DNA of 64,000 bases from an uncultured Erythrobacter sp. (GCA_947495695.1 CANLZP010000001.1:1075069-1139068); one strand, 5' to 3'. Counted from the first letter of the stretch, positions 47,862 to 55,540 are shown. Notes: generated from the letters alone by a model not told the origin. Numbers and translations are program-made.

Positions 47862-47944
47862 AAAAAGGGCCGGCCAGACTATGAAAGTCCAACCGGCCCG
47901 ATTTTCGGCACGCCAAGCTAAGGGAGGGAGAGAGGTGCTTGGCG
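47862..47944 (-). ncRNA. Phasin 3' region: C-rich-loop hairpin plus terminator, possible 3'UTR-derived sRNA
   Basis: On the minus strand, 24 bases after the phasin stop, CGCCAAGC (47944-47937) and GCTTGGCG (47918-47911) form a perfect 8 bp stem presenting the loop ACCTCTCTCCCTCCCTTA. This is followed by a terminator hairpin (GGGCCGG/CCGGCCC outer stem, 47899-47867) and a T run. The loop is complementary to Shine-Dalgarno sequences, as in rhizobial MmgR-type sRNAs that affect PHA granules and phasins. It could be released from the phasin mRNA or have its own promoter. Confidence 0.5.
47867..47899 (-). terminator. Rho-independent terminator of the phasin transcript
   Basis: Minus strand stem GGGCCGG/CCGGCCC with an inner AGTCT-like stem and a 5-base loop, followed by TTTTT (47866-47862). 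Confidence 0.85.
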
Positions 47945-47968
47945 GCTTACTATTCCCTGTTCGGGAAA

Positions 47969-48802
47969 TTAGGCAGCTTTCGAGAATTTCTCGGCTGCTA
48001 CGCTGACGCGGCTCGAAATCGGAGCGAATGCGTCATTGTAAAGCTTGACCCATGCTTCGGTGTTCTTCGACCCGAAGGACACAGCAGCGTCAAAGTTGCG
48101 GCGGGCCAGTTCGCCCTGCAGTTGCATCAGTTCGGTTGGTGACTTCACAGAAGTCATCTTCTTCACGTCTGCAGTAACTGTTTCAACAACAGTCTTGCCG
48201 GTTGCGATTTGGTCGCTGCCGATGGCTTGAACACCAGCGATGAAGATCTTGCCAGATTCGACAACAGCTTCGAGGTTGCCCTTGTTGAACTCGCCAACTT
48301 CAGCAGCCAGCTCGCCAGACTTGGCGAAAGCAGTCTTTGCACGAGCTTGAACGTCAGCGGCCATGTCTTTGGCGGTCTTGGTGAAATCGGTTGTTTTTGC
48401 AGTAGCCATGATTGAATCCTTCAATTTTGATACGGGATTGGCAGTCTTTACAGCTGCGGTTGTTTTCTTAGGTGCCGCCTTCTTAGGAGCGCGCTTTGCA
48501 GCAGGCTTCTTGGTGGCGGTTTTCTTTGGAGCTGCCTTGGTTGCGGCGGCCTTGCGAGCTGGAGCCTTCTTCGCTGCGACCTTCTTGGCCGGAGCTTTCT
48601 TGGCGGCAGTCTTCTTAGCCGGAGCGGCGACAGCCTTCTTAACGGCTGCTGTTTTCACTGGAGCCTTAGGGGCGTCAGCTTGAACTGCCTTCTCGACAGC
48701 CTTGGCACTCACTGCTGGTTTGGCAGCGGTTTGTTTTTCAGCGGCTGCAGCGAATGCTTTTTCAGCTGCGGCGTCAATCTTTGATGTGGCGTTGGTAGCC
48801 AT
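47969..48802 (-). CDS. Phasin (PHA granule protein) with histone H1-like N-terminal domain
   Basis: 277 residues. Residues about 20-120 are lysine/alanine/proline repeats (KKAPAKK, KKTAAKK type) resembling histone H1 or PhaM-like DNA-binding tails. The C-terminal ~140 residues are an amphipathic phasin_2 domain (FAKSGELAAEVGEFNKGNLEAVVESGKIFIAG and SPTELMQLQGELARRNFD). It coats PHA granules and may tether them to the nucleoid. The ATG at 48802 has GTGAGG seven bases upstream. It follows phaC on the same strand. Confidence 0.88.
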   Translation of the reverse strand: MATNATSKIDAAAEKAFAAAAEKQTAAKPAVSAKAVEKAVQADAPKAPVKTAAVKKAVAAPAKKTAAKKAPAKKVAAKKAPARKAAATKAAPKKTATKKPAAKRAPKKAAPKKTTAAVKTANPVSKLKDSIMATAKTTDFTKTAKDMAADVQARAKTAFAKSGELAAEVGEFNKGNLEAVVESGKIFIAGVQAIGSDQIATGKTVVETVTADVKKMTSVKSPTELMQLQGELARRNFDAAVSFGSKNTEAWVKLYNDAFAPISSRVSVAAEKFSKAA

Positions 48803-48819
48803 AATAACCTCACTTTATG

Positions 48820-48880
48820 TTGCACTGCACAAAATAAGCATTGCAACTGCGAAGTCAAGGATTTTTTGTGCACTGCACAA
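48820..48880. promoter_or_regulatory. Repeated TGCACTGCACAAAA operator candidates before the phasin gene (PhaR-like)
   Basis: TTGCACTGCACAAAA at 48820-48834 and TTGTGCACTGCACAA at 48866-48880. The second is a perfect inverted repeat (7-base arms, one central base); the first matches it over 12 bases. A degenerate TTGCAACTGC lies between them (48841-48850). Both full sites contain TGC-N3-GCA, the core of the alphaproteobacterial PhaR motif as I recall it, so PhaR repression of the phasin gene is likely. The phaR gene is not in the window. Confidence 0.65.
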
Positions 48881-48911
48881 AAAACTACCATACTATTGAT
48901 TCAAAACAATA

Positions 48912-50891
48912 TTACCTTGTTTTGACGTATCTTCCAGGGGCGTCCTCTACAATTTTATCGCCCTTTCCGCCAGGTTTTCGCTTGCCTTTTGCGGGCACGC
49001 GGCTGTCATTCTTGCTTTCGACCCATTCGATCCAATGGGGCCACCAGCTGCCTTCATGCTCGGTTGCGCCTTCGACAAAGTCGGCCAGCGATGCTGCATC
49101 GCTGTCACCGGTCCAATATTGGTATTTGTTGGCTGCGGGTGGATTCACAACGCCGGCAATATGGCCAGAACCTGCCAGAATGAAATTGACCTCTCCGGCA
49201 AAGTGGCGGTTCAAACGCCACACACTCTCTGCAGGAGCAATGTGATCTTCGCGTCCGGCCTGGACGAAACTTGGCGTTGTGACCTTGGTCAGATCAATCC
49301 TTGTGCCATCGGCTTGCAAGGCGCCGGGCACCACCAACTTGTTGTCGCGATACAGGTCGCGCAGATAATCGCCATGCCATTTGGCGGGCAGATTGGTTAC
49401 GTCGCCATTCCAATGGAGCAGGTCGAATGCTGGGTAATCTTCACCCAGCATGTAATTGTTGACCACATAGTTCCAGATCAGGTCCTTGCCCCGCAAGGCA
49501 TTGAAGGTGGCTGCCAGATAGCGCCCATCCAGATAGCCATCCTTTGATAGCTTGCCCACCATATCCAGTTGGCCATCATCGATGAAGTGCTTCAGCTCGC
49601 CGCTTTTCTCGAAATCGACTTGAGCGGTGAAGAAGGTGGCGGATTTGACTTTATCGCCCTCGTCGCGCGCGGCCAGAATCGCCAGCGTCGCCGCCAAAGT
49701 GGTGCCTGCCACGCAATAGCCGATGGTGTGAACAGAGGGCACGTCCAACCGGTCACGGACATGATCGATCGCATCCATTTGGGCGCGAATGTAATCGTCC
49801 CACACCACATCTTTCATACTGGCATCGGCTGACTTCCAGCTGACCACGAACACACTGAGCCCCTGATCAACCGCCCATTTGATGAAGCTCTTTTTGGGGG
49901 TTAGGTCGAGAATATAGAAGCGATTGATCCAAGGTGGGAAGATCACCAGCGGGGTTTCCAGTACATCCGTGGTGCTCGGGTTGTATTGGATCAGTTGATA
50001 CAGCGGCGTCTCGTGCACAACCTTACCAGGCGTGGCAGCCAGGTTCTCGCCCAAGGTAAAGGCATCTGGATCGGTATGCGTCAATTGGCCGCGTTGCAGA
50101 TCGGTTATGAGATGGCGCATGCCGCGGACCAAATTCTGACCCTTGGTTTCCATCGTGCGCTTCAGGACCACCGGATTAGTCAGCATGAAATTGCCCGGGC
50201 TCATCGCTTCGATCAGCGAATTGGTGGCAAACTCCAACTGTTCCTTTTTCTCTTGGTCGATGCCTTGCACGTTTTGGGCTGCCTGGGTGAAATACTCCGC
50301 CAGCATCAGATAGGTTTGATGCAGCAGGGCAAAGGCCGGGTGGCTTTGCCACGCAGGATCGGCAAAGCGGCGGTCTTTGCGCGGCAGGGAGCTGCCAGCA
50401 TCATGACCTTTACCCAGAAACTGTTCGAACACGCCCTTCCACACTGCCATGGTGTCTTGCGCCATTTTCTGCGGAGCTGTGATGAGAGCTTGAGGCAATT
50501 GCTTGGTCAGAGCTTCGGAAATGATCATCCATTGGGCCGGGTCCATGGGGTCAGCCTCACCAGCGGCACCCTTGGTTCTCGATGATACAAAGTGCAGCCA
50601 CATGGCCTGCATGTCCTTGGCCGCATTGGCCCATTCGCTCATGTCTCCGGCGCCTTCCATGGTGGCGGCCATCGCATCGGGCGAAAACGCCTTGGTCATG
50701 TCGGAGACCGCTTCTTCCAGGTCTTCGGCACCTGGCATCGCTTGCGTGAACGGGTTGCTCGCGTTCTCGCCGCCCATTCCTTTTGGCATTGCCTGACCAA
50801 ACAGTTCGCGCATGGCTTCACCCTGCATATCGAAGAAAGCCCGAAAAGGTTCGGTTTGCTTGCTCCACATGTCTTTGGGGTCGTCTGCCAT
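48912..50891 (-). CDS. phaC: Class I poly(3-hydroxyalkanoate) synthase PhaC
   Basis: 659 residues from the ATG at 50891 (MADDPKDMWSK). The lipase-like box with catalytic cysteine is GYCVAGTTLA (Cys393). The N-terminal region contains DRRFADPAWQSHPAF, and the C-terminal catalytic histidine is in GSGHIAGVVNPPA. It polymerises hydroxyacyl-CoA into PHA. It is longer than the usual ~590 residues because of an N-terminal extension. The phasin gene follows 109 bases downstream, probably under separate control by the repeats between them. Confidence 0.96.
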   Translation of the reverse strand: MADDPKDMWSKQTEPFRAFFDMQGEAMRELFGQAMPKGMGGENASNPFTQAMPGAEDLEEAVSDMTKAFSPDAMAATMEGAGDMSEWANAAKDMQAMWLHFVSSRTKGAAGEADPMDPAQWMIISEALTKQLPQALITAPQKMAQDTMAVWKGVFEQFLGKGHDAGSSLPRKDRRFADPAWQSHPAFALLHQTYLMLAEYFTQAAQNVQGIDQEKKEQLEFATNSLIEAMSPGNFMLTNPVVLKRTMETKGQNLVRGMRHLITDLQRGQLTHTDPDAFTLGENLAATPGKVVHETPLYQLIQYNPSTTDVLETPLVIFPPWINRFYILDLTPKKSFIKWAVDQGLSVFVVSWKSADASMKDVVWDDYIRAQMDAIDHVRDRLDVPSVHTIGYCVAGTTLAATLAILAARDEGDKVKSATFFTAQVDFEKSGELKHFIDDGQLDMVGKLSKDGYLDGRYLAATFNALRGKDLIWNYVVNNYMLGEDYPAFDLLHWNGDVTNLPAKWHGDYLRDLYRDNKLVVPGALQADGTRIDLTKVTTPSFVQAGREDHIAPAESVWRLNRHFAGEVNFILAGSGHIAGVVNPPAANKYQYWTGDSDAASLADFVEGATEHEGSWWPHWIEWVESKNDSRVPAKGKRKPGGKGDKIVEDAPGRYVKTR

Positions 50892-51033
50892 GCCACATAA
50901 TCCTTCAGATTTTTGATTTTTGCCCAACTAAGCAACTTATATCACGAAAGTACGTTCCACTTCGACCGATAATCGCTTAGATTCGTATGCATATGATCAT
51001 GCTGGCGCGCTGCCGGCTGGATAGAAGGGCCTT

Positions 51034-52230
51034 ATGGATACTGATTTTTACCGCATGAAGCGACTGCCGCCCTATGTTATTGCCGAAGTGAACGGCATGC
51101 GACATGCGGCGCGTCAAGCGGGCAGGGACATTATCGATCTGGGCATGGGCAATCCGGACCAGCCGCCGCCAGCCCATGTGATCGAGAAATTGTGCGAAGT
51201 GGCGCAAAAGCCCGATGCACATGGCTATTCGCAATCCAAAGGCATTCCTGGACTGCGTAAGGCTCAGGCCAATTATTACGAGCGGCGCTTTGGGGTCGAT
51301 CTTGATCCCAACAGCGAAGTTGTCGTGACTATGGGCTCCAAGGAAGGCTTGGCCAGTCTGGCCAATGCAATCACTGCGCCGGGTGATGTGGTGCTGGCGC
51401 CCAACCCGTCCTATCCGATCCACACCTTTGGCTTTATTATCGCCGGCGCAACGATCCGCTCTGTCCCGACCACGCCGGATGAAGAATATTGGCAGGCGTT
51501 GGAAAGCGCGATGAACTTTACCGTGCCGCGTCCCAGCGTGCTGGTAGTCAACTACCCCTCCAATCCCACCGCTGAAGTGGTGGATCTGGCCTTTTACGAA
51601 CGGCTGGTTGATTGGGCGCGCGACAATAAGGTCTGGATCTTGTCCGATCTTGCTTATTCCGAGCTCTATTTTGACGGCAATCCAACCCCATCGATCATGC
51701 AGGTAAAAGGGGCAAAGGATGTCGCAGTAGAGTTTACCAGCATGAGCAAGACCTATTCCATGGCCGGTTGGCGGATGGGCTTTGCGGTGGGCAATAAGGA
51801 ATTGATCGCGGCCATGTCGCGGGTGAAATCCTACCTCGATTACGGCGCATTCACGCCGATCCAGGCCGCTGCCTGTGCTGCGCTGAACGGTCCGCAAGAC
51901 GTGGTTGCCGAAAATCGCGAGCGATATCACAAGCGCCGCGATGTGATGGTCGAAGCGTTTGGCCGGGCGGGGTGGGATATTCCGCCTCCGCCGGCATCGA
52001 TGTTTGCATGGGCACCCCTGCCGCCGGCTTTGGCTGACATGGGCAGCCTGGAATTTTCCAAGCAATTGCTGACCGAAGCTGACGTGGCTGTGGCCCCGGG
52101 CGTTGGTTACGGGGAGGAGGGCGAAGGCTTTGTGCGCATCGCCATGGTCGAAAACGAGCAACGGCTGAGGCAGGCTGCGCGCAACGTAAAACGCTATCTC
52201 GCGTCACTTGGTGTAAACAGTCCTGATTAG
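51034..52230 (+). CDS. Class I/II aminotransferase, AlaC / LL-diaminopimelate aminotransferase-like
   Basis: 398 residues. Fold-type I aminotransferase with GMGNPDQPPP, SNPTAE, the PLP-phosphate region and Schiff-base Lys in SMSKTYSMAGWRMGF (about Lys239). It resembles glutamate-pyruvate aminotransferase AlaC and LL-DAP aminotransferase; most relatives act on alanine. The ATG at 51034 has AAGGG upstream. It is divergent from phaC. Confidence 0.88.
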   Translation: MDTDFYRMKRLPPYVIAEVNGMRHAARQAGRDIIDLGMGNPDQPPPAHVIEKLCEVAQKPDAHGYSQSKGIPGLRKAQANYYERRFGVDLDPNSEVVVTMGSKEGLASLANAITAPGDVVLAPNPSYPIHTFGFIIAGATIRSVPTTPDEEYWQALESAMNFTVPRPSVLVVNYPSNPTAEVVDLAFYERLVDWARDNKVWILSDLAYSELYFDGNPTPSIMQVKGAKDVAVEFTSMSKTYSMAGWRMGFAVGNKELIAAMSRVKSYLDYGAFTPIQAAACAALNGPQDVVAENRERYHKRRDVMVEAFGRAGWDIPPPPASMFAWAPLPPALADMGSLEFSKQLLTEADVAVAPGVGYGEEGEGFVRIAMVENEQRLRQAARNVKRYLASLGVNSPD

Positions 52231-52249
52231 TAACCGAGTGCGTGTGAAC

Positions 52250-52266
52250 CATTAATAATGGTTAAT
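52250..52266. promoter_or_regulatory. Inverted repeat with CtrA-like half-site upstream of the HTH cluster
   Basis: AACCATT-AAT-AATGGTT, arms of seven bases, starts about 52247 and runs into ATGGTTAA (52258-52265), the reverse of TTAACCAT, a CtrA half-site in Caulobacter as I recall. Other TTAA words follow at 52275 and 52306. A full TTAA-N7-TTAA site is not present, so CtrA control is only a possibility. Confidence 0.35.
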
Positions 52267-52342
52267 GCCCCACGTTAACTTTCGGAGCTTTTCCTGTATT
52301 ACTGCGTTAACTGACTATGACAAACGCGAATCCGCAGAGAAT

Positions 52343-52903
52343 ATGATGAAGGGCGACCGAAAAAGGCCTCTTACTGAGCGCCAGGTTGATGTCATGCGTC
52401 GAATCGATCGGCGCGTGCCGATCAAGGTGATCGCGCAAGATCTGGGCGTTTCAGAAACACGTATTAATCAACATATTAGAGCCCTTAAGGATATCTATCA
52501 GGTCGATAGCCTTAACGAACTTGTAGAGCGCTATCGCGCAGAGAAAGGTCCCGAAACGAAAGCTGAAGAGGCCTTGAGCGAATCTGTATACAGAAAATCT
52601 CAGCTGTTTGGCGCCGTGGGAAATCGCGAAAAAGGTTTCCGGGTCGACCCAGGCGAAATCGTTATCAACGATGTCATGCCAGCGGTTGGTTTTGGACCGT
52701 GGAGCCTTGATCAGGAGCCTCGGGTCGTCCCCGGGGTGCTCGATGGCGAAAATGCTGTTCTTGTTCGTCTCGCTGTCATTGTTGGTATTGCCTTTGGTAT
52801 ACTAGCAGCTGTCGTTCTAACGGTTACTGCGGCCATGATGCTTAGCGAAGCGATGGATGGAAAAGCGGCCATCCCCGTGGAAAATGATCAGCCTGCCGGA
52901 TGA
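52343..52903 (+). CDS. Membrane-tethered LuxR-type helix-turn-helix regulator
   Basis: 186 residues from the ATG at 52343 (a second ATG follows directly). Residues about 10-66 form a LuxR/GerE-type HTH (LTERQVDVMRRIDRRVPIKVIAQDLGVSETRINQHIRALKDIY, cited as positions 10-52). A linker follows, then one membrane helix at about 140-168 (VRLAVIVGIAFGILAAVVLT) and a short periplasmic tail. A DNA-binding domain fused to a C-terminal membrane anchor is uncommon for LuxR types. It heads a run of five tightly packed genes. Function unknown. Confidence 0.78.
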   Translation: MMKGDRKRPLTERQVDVMRRIDRRVPIKVIAQDLGVSETRINQHIRALKDIYQVDSLNELVERYRAEKGPETKAEEALSESVYRKSQLFGAVGNREKGFRVDPGEIVINDVMPAVGFGPWSLDQEPRVVPGVLDGENAVLVRLAVIVGIAFGILAAVVLTVTAAMMLSEAMDGKAAIPVENDQPAG

Positions 52904-52928
52904 GCTCGGTGGGTATGGAGACCACCCA

Positions 52929-53261
52929 ATGTCAGACCGTATTCTTGAAGATGCCTACAACCTTAAAAAGCTGATGCGCGAAGCCGAAGCTTTGGCCGAC
53001 GAATCTATGCTCGCCTTTGCCAAGTTGAAGCAAGCCATGCTTTCCGCTCGCCAAAACCCGGAAGTTGAAGTTGATACTGGCCAGCGCGCTTTAATGCGCC
53101 TGAACCAAGCCGAACAGCAAGCGATGGCCATGTCCACCAATCTTCTGCGCGTGCATGACGAACTGAGCAAAGTTGCCCGGGTAAAGGCTCGCGATGATCA
53201 AGGCGTTCCAACAGTAATTACGGAAGCCACAATCGAGGCCGCAGACCCGGTTGAGGCTTAA
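52929..53261 (+). CDS. Small helical protein of the HTH-JAMM cluster, unknown
   Basis: 110 residues, predicted almost entirely helical with heptad-like leucine/alanine spacing (NLKKLMREAEALADESMLAF; ALMRLNQAEQQAMAMS). No cysteine, signal peptide or membrane helix, so a cytoplasmic coiled-coil type protein. It begins 25 bases after the HTH gene. I do not recognise the family. Confidence 0.72.
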   Translation: MSDRILEDAYNLKKLMREAEALADESMLAFAKLKQAMLSARQNPEVEVDTGQRALMRLNQAEQQAMAMSTNLLRVHDELSKVARVKARDDQGVPTVITEATIEAADPVEA

Positions 53262-53277
53262 TAGGGCCGAATAACCA

Positions 53278-53790
53278 ATGTTGAGCCTAATCCTGGAATA
53301 TCGCGACGAAGCCCAAACAGTGTTTGGCTGGGCGTTGTGTATCGCCGCCCTCGTATGGGGTGGCGGGCCAGAAAGAGCGATCGCGCTTTTGTGGCTTTTT
53401 CTGTTCGAGATAACCAGCTTAGTGATCAATGTTATTTGGTCACCGTCATTCAGGCCCAACGAAATGGATGTGACATCCATGCTGATTGACTCGGCGGCGT
53501 TGATCATTCTGGTCATCGTCGCTGTCAGGGCGAACCGTATGTATCCGCTTTGGATCGCGGCATTCCAAATTCTTGCCACAATGTCGCATTTCGCCAATGC
53601 CATGGCCAATCACATCTCGCCGATCGCCTATGTCATTCTTGCGGTTACTCCGGGATATTTTCAGCTTTTGCTCCTTGCGACGGGACTTTTTGGCCATATG
53701 CGAAGGGTGCGGGAACATGGAGCTTATCGGGACTGGCAAGAACCGATAAAGGTGGGCCGCCAGCTTGCCATGTCTGGATCAACGAAATGA
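53278..53790 (+). CDS. Polytopic membrane protein of the HTH-JAMM cluster, unknown
   Basis: 170 residues with about five hydrophobic segments (AQTVFGWALCIAALVWGG; AIALLWLFLFEITSLVINVI; LIDSAALIILVIVAV; YPLWIAAFQILATMSHFA; IAYVILAVTPGYFQLLLLAT) and a basic cytoplasmic C-terminus. No transporter signature is recognised. Its stop overlaps the JAMM gene start (ATGA), so the two products are likely made in concert. Confidence 0.75.
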   Translation: MLSLILEYRDEAQTVFGWALCIAALVWGGGPERAIALLWLFLFEITSLVINVIWSPSFRPNEMDVTSMLIDSAALIILVIVAVRANRMYPLWIAAFQILATMSHFANAMANHISPIAYVILAVTPGYFQLLLLATGLFGHMRRVREHGAYRDWQEPIKVGRQLAMSGSTK

Positions 53791-54221
53791 TGTTGGACGA
53801 AAATTATGCCAACATACAGGTCCAGCCCAGCCTAGCTTCGGATCCGACCAAAGGGTTGCTGCCGGTAATCATTTATCTGCGCAATCTGTTCGCAATGAGC
53901 AATCCACGGCGCGAACATTTTCATGCGATCTTCTTCGATGAGAGGTGTCGCTATCTTGACGATTATACTTTGGGAAGCGGAGATCAGGCTTCGTTGTCCA
54001 TCCGGATGCGCCGGTTGTTTGCATATGCATTGAAACTGGACGCATGCGGATTGGTCATCGCCCACAACCACCCGTCGGGCCATTGCCACCCAAGCGCCAG
54101 CGATATCGCTTCGACCAAGCAGATCACCCATTTCGCTCAGGCGGTCGATATCAATTTGATCGATCACCTTATTATTACCGAGACCCGTGCATATTCCATG
54201 CGGGCAGGAGGACATTTATGA
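53787..54221 (+). CDS. JAMM/MPN metalloprotein, RadC C-terminal-domain-like
   Basis: 144 residues, about the JAB domain alone; classic RadC has an extra helix-hairpin-helix N-terminus that is absent here. The metal signature is complete: His93-Asn-His95-Pro-Ser-Gly ... Ser103-Ala-Ser-Asp106 in IAHNHPSGHCHPSASD. RadC-like proteins are linked to competence and mobile DNA; other JAMM proteins are isopeptidases. It overlaps the genes on both sides by four bases, giving a coupled unit membrane protein-JAMM-winged helix. Confidence 0.85.
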   Translation: MMLDENYANIQVQPSLASDPTKGLLPVIIYLRNLFAMSNPRREHFHAIFFDERCRYLDDYTLGSGDQASLSIRMRRLFAYALKLDACGLVIAHNHPSGHCHPSASDIASTKQITHFAQAVDINLIDHLIITETRAYSMRAGGHL

Positions 54222-54601
54222 CTTCGTTGACCGCGCACATCTCGCCAAACTTTGAAGAAGAAATGGTACCTCGATTTAGACTTGCCGGCGACGTTGCATT
54301 AGATCTTATTTATCGTGACGGACGGGTTGGAGACCGCTGGCTGGGTTTGCATCCGCGTGAATTCGAACTGCTGTGGCGATTGGCTGAGGAGCCTGGCGTT
54401 GTGGTAACGCGTCAGCAGCTGCTGGCCGAGGTTTGGCGCATCCATCACGAGCCGCAAACGAACAGTGTCGCCGTGCATGTTGCCCGCGTCCGCGGGAAGC
54501 TGTCCCAGTTTGATCTGGCCCACCTGGTCGCAACCCATCCGCAGGGGGGCTATTTCCTCGATACACCGCCGGTTTTGGGCACCATTCTTCCGCAAACCTA
54601 G
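54218..54601 (+). CDS. Stand-alone OmpR/PhoB-type winged-helix DNA-binding protein
   Basis: 127 residues. The trans_reg_C effector domain occupies residues about 35-122 (LHPREFELLWRLAEEPGVVVTRQQLL; NSVAVHVARVRGKL; THPQGGYFL), but there is no receiver domain, only a 30-residue N-terminus. It is thus a response-regulator-like output without a phosphoacceptor. GGAGG precedes the ATG at 54218, which overlaps the JAMM gene stop. Confidence 0.82.
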   Translation: MTSLTAHISPNFEEEMVPRFRLAGDVALDLIYRDGRVGDRWLGLHPREFELLWRLAEEPGVVVTRQQLLAEVWRIHHEPQTNSVAVHVARVRGKLSQFDLAHLVATHPQGGYFLDTPPVLGTILPQT

Positions 54602-54692
54602 CGATAAGTACGGCTGGACAGGCGGCATAGCTTGAGCCAATTGAGGCAATTAATTGATGCCCGTGCGGCGCTCGCTATGAAGGATGAATGGC

Positions 54693-55499
54693 ATGACTTG
54701 GACGTCCCACGATCGGGTATCGATAGAACTTGGTGATAATGGCGTTGCCCAGGTGCGACTGACCCGGCCAGACAAGATGAATGCTCTGGATCCAGACATG
54801 TTCTCTGCCATCATTGAAGCAGGGCACGCACTGCACGAGATGAAGGGCTTGCGCGTGGCGGTTTTGTCAGGCGAAGGGCGCTCTTTCTGCGCGGGGCTTG
54901 ATTTGTCCAGCCTGTCGCAAACGCCCGCCCCTGATGCGCCTGAATTGACCGAGCGCACCTATGGCAATGCCAACAAATTTCAGCAGGTCGCCATGCAATG
55001 GCGCAAATTGCCCGTTCCGGTGATCGCTGCGGTTCATGGCGTGTGCTTTGGCGGCGGTTTGCAGATCGCCAGCGGCGCCGACTTCCGTATCGTTCATCCC
55101 GCCACTCGGATGGCCATCATGGAGATGAAATGGGGCCTTGTGCCCGACATGGGCGGTTATGCCCTGTGGCGCGGCATCGTGCGCGATGATGTGCTGCGCG
55201 AGCTGATTTACACCAATCGCGAATTTTCTGGCGAAGAAGCGCTTGGGCTGGGTCTTGCGACATATTTGGACGATGATCCCTTGGCCCGGGCAACAGCCAT
55301 TGCCGAGGACATTGCCAATCGCAATCCGCACGCTATTCGCGGGGCAAAGCGCTTGCAAGCAGCCATGGTGGAGCGCGGTACGGATGCGATCCTGATGGAA
55401 GAAAGCATCGAGCAACATCAGATCATGCGTACGCCCAATCAGGTGGAATCGGTCATGTCCGCGATGGAAAAACGCGCTCCGAATTTTCAGGACGTTTAA
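54693..55499 (+). CDS. Enoyl-CoA hydratase/isomerase (crotonase) family protein
   Basis: 268 residues from the ATG at 54693, eight bases after AAGGA; an ATG at 54684 adds three residues. Crotonase oxyanion segments: LSGEGRSFCAGLDLSSL and VHGVCFGGGLQIASGADFRI. The general-acid/base Glu pair of hydratases is not obvious (KWGLVPDMGGY), so it may act as an isomerase or other crotonase. Stand-alone gene. Confidence 0.87.
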   Translation: MTWTSHDRVSIELGDNGVAQVRLTRPDKMNALDPDMFSAIIEAGHALHEMKGLRVAVLSGEGRSFCAGLDLSSLSQTPAPDAPELTERTYGNANKFQQVAMQWRKLPVPVIAAVHGVCFGGGLQIASGADFRIVHPATRMAIMEMKWGLVPDMGGYALWRGIVRDDVLRELIYTNREFSGEEALGLGLATYLDDDPLARATAIAEDIANRNPHAIRGAKRLQAAMVERGTDAILMEESIEQHQIMRTPNQVESVMSAMEKRAPNFQDV

Positions 55500-55540
55500 C
55501 GACGGCGGATGACCATCGCGCTGGGTTCACACCGGCAGCC

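Noticed and set aside
48430..48680. Possible tandem DNA repeat or minisatellite
   Set aside because: The periodicity follows Lys/Ala/Pro codons of the phasin N-terminal tail and is explained by protein low complexity.
52583..52594. Perfect palindrome TCTGTATACAGA inside the HTH gene
   Set aside because: It lies in mid-coding sequence with no promoter context; a 12 bp palindrome somewhere in 64 kb is expected by chance.
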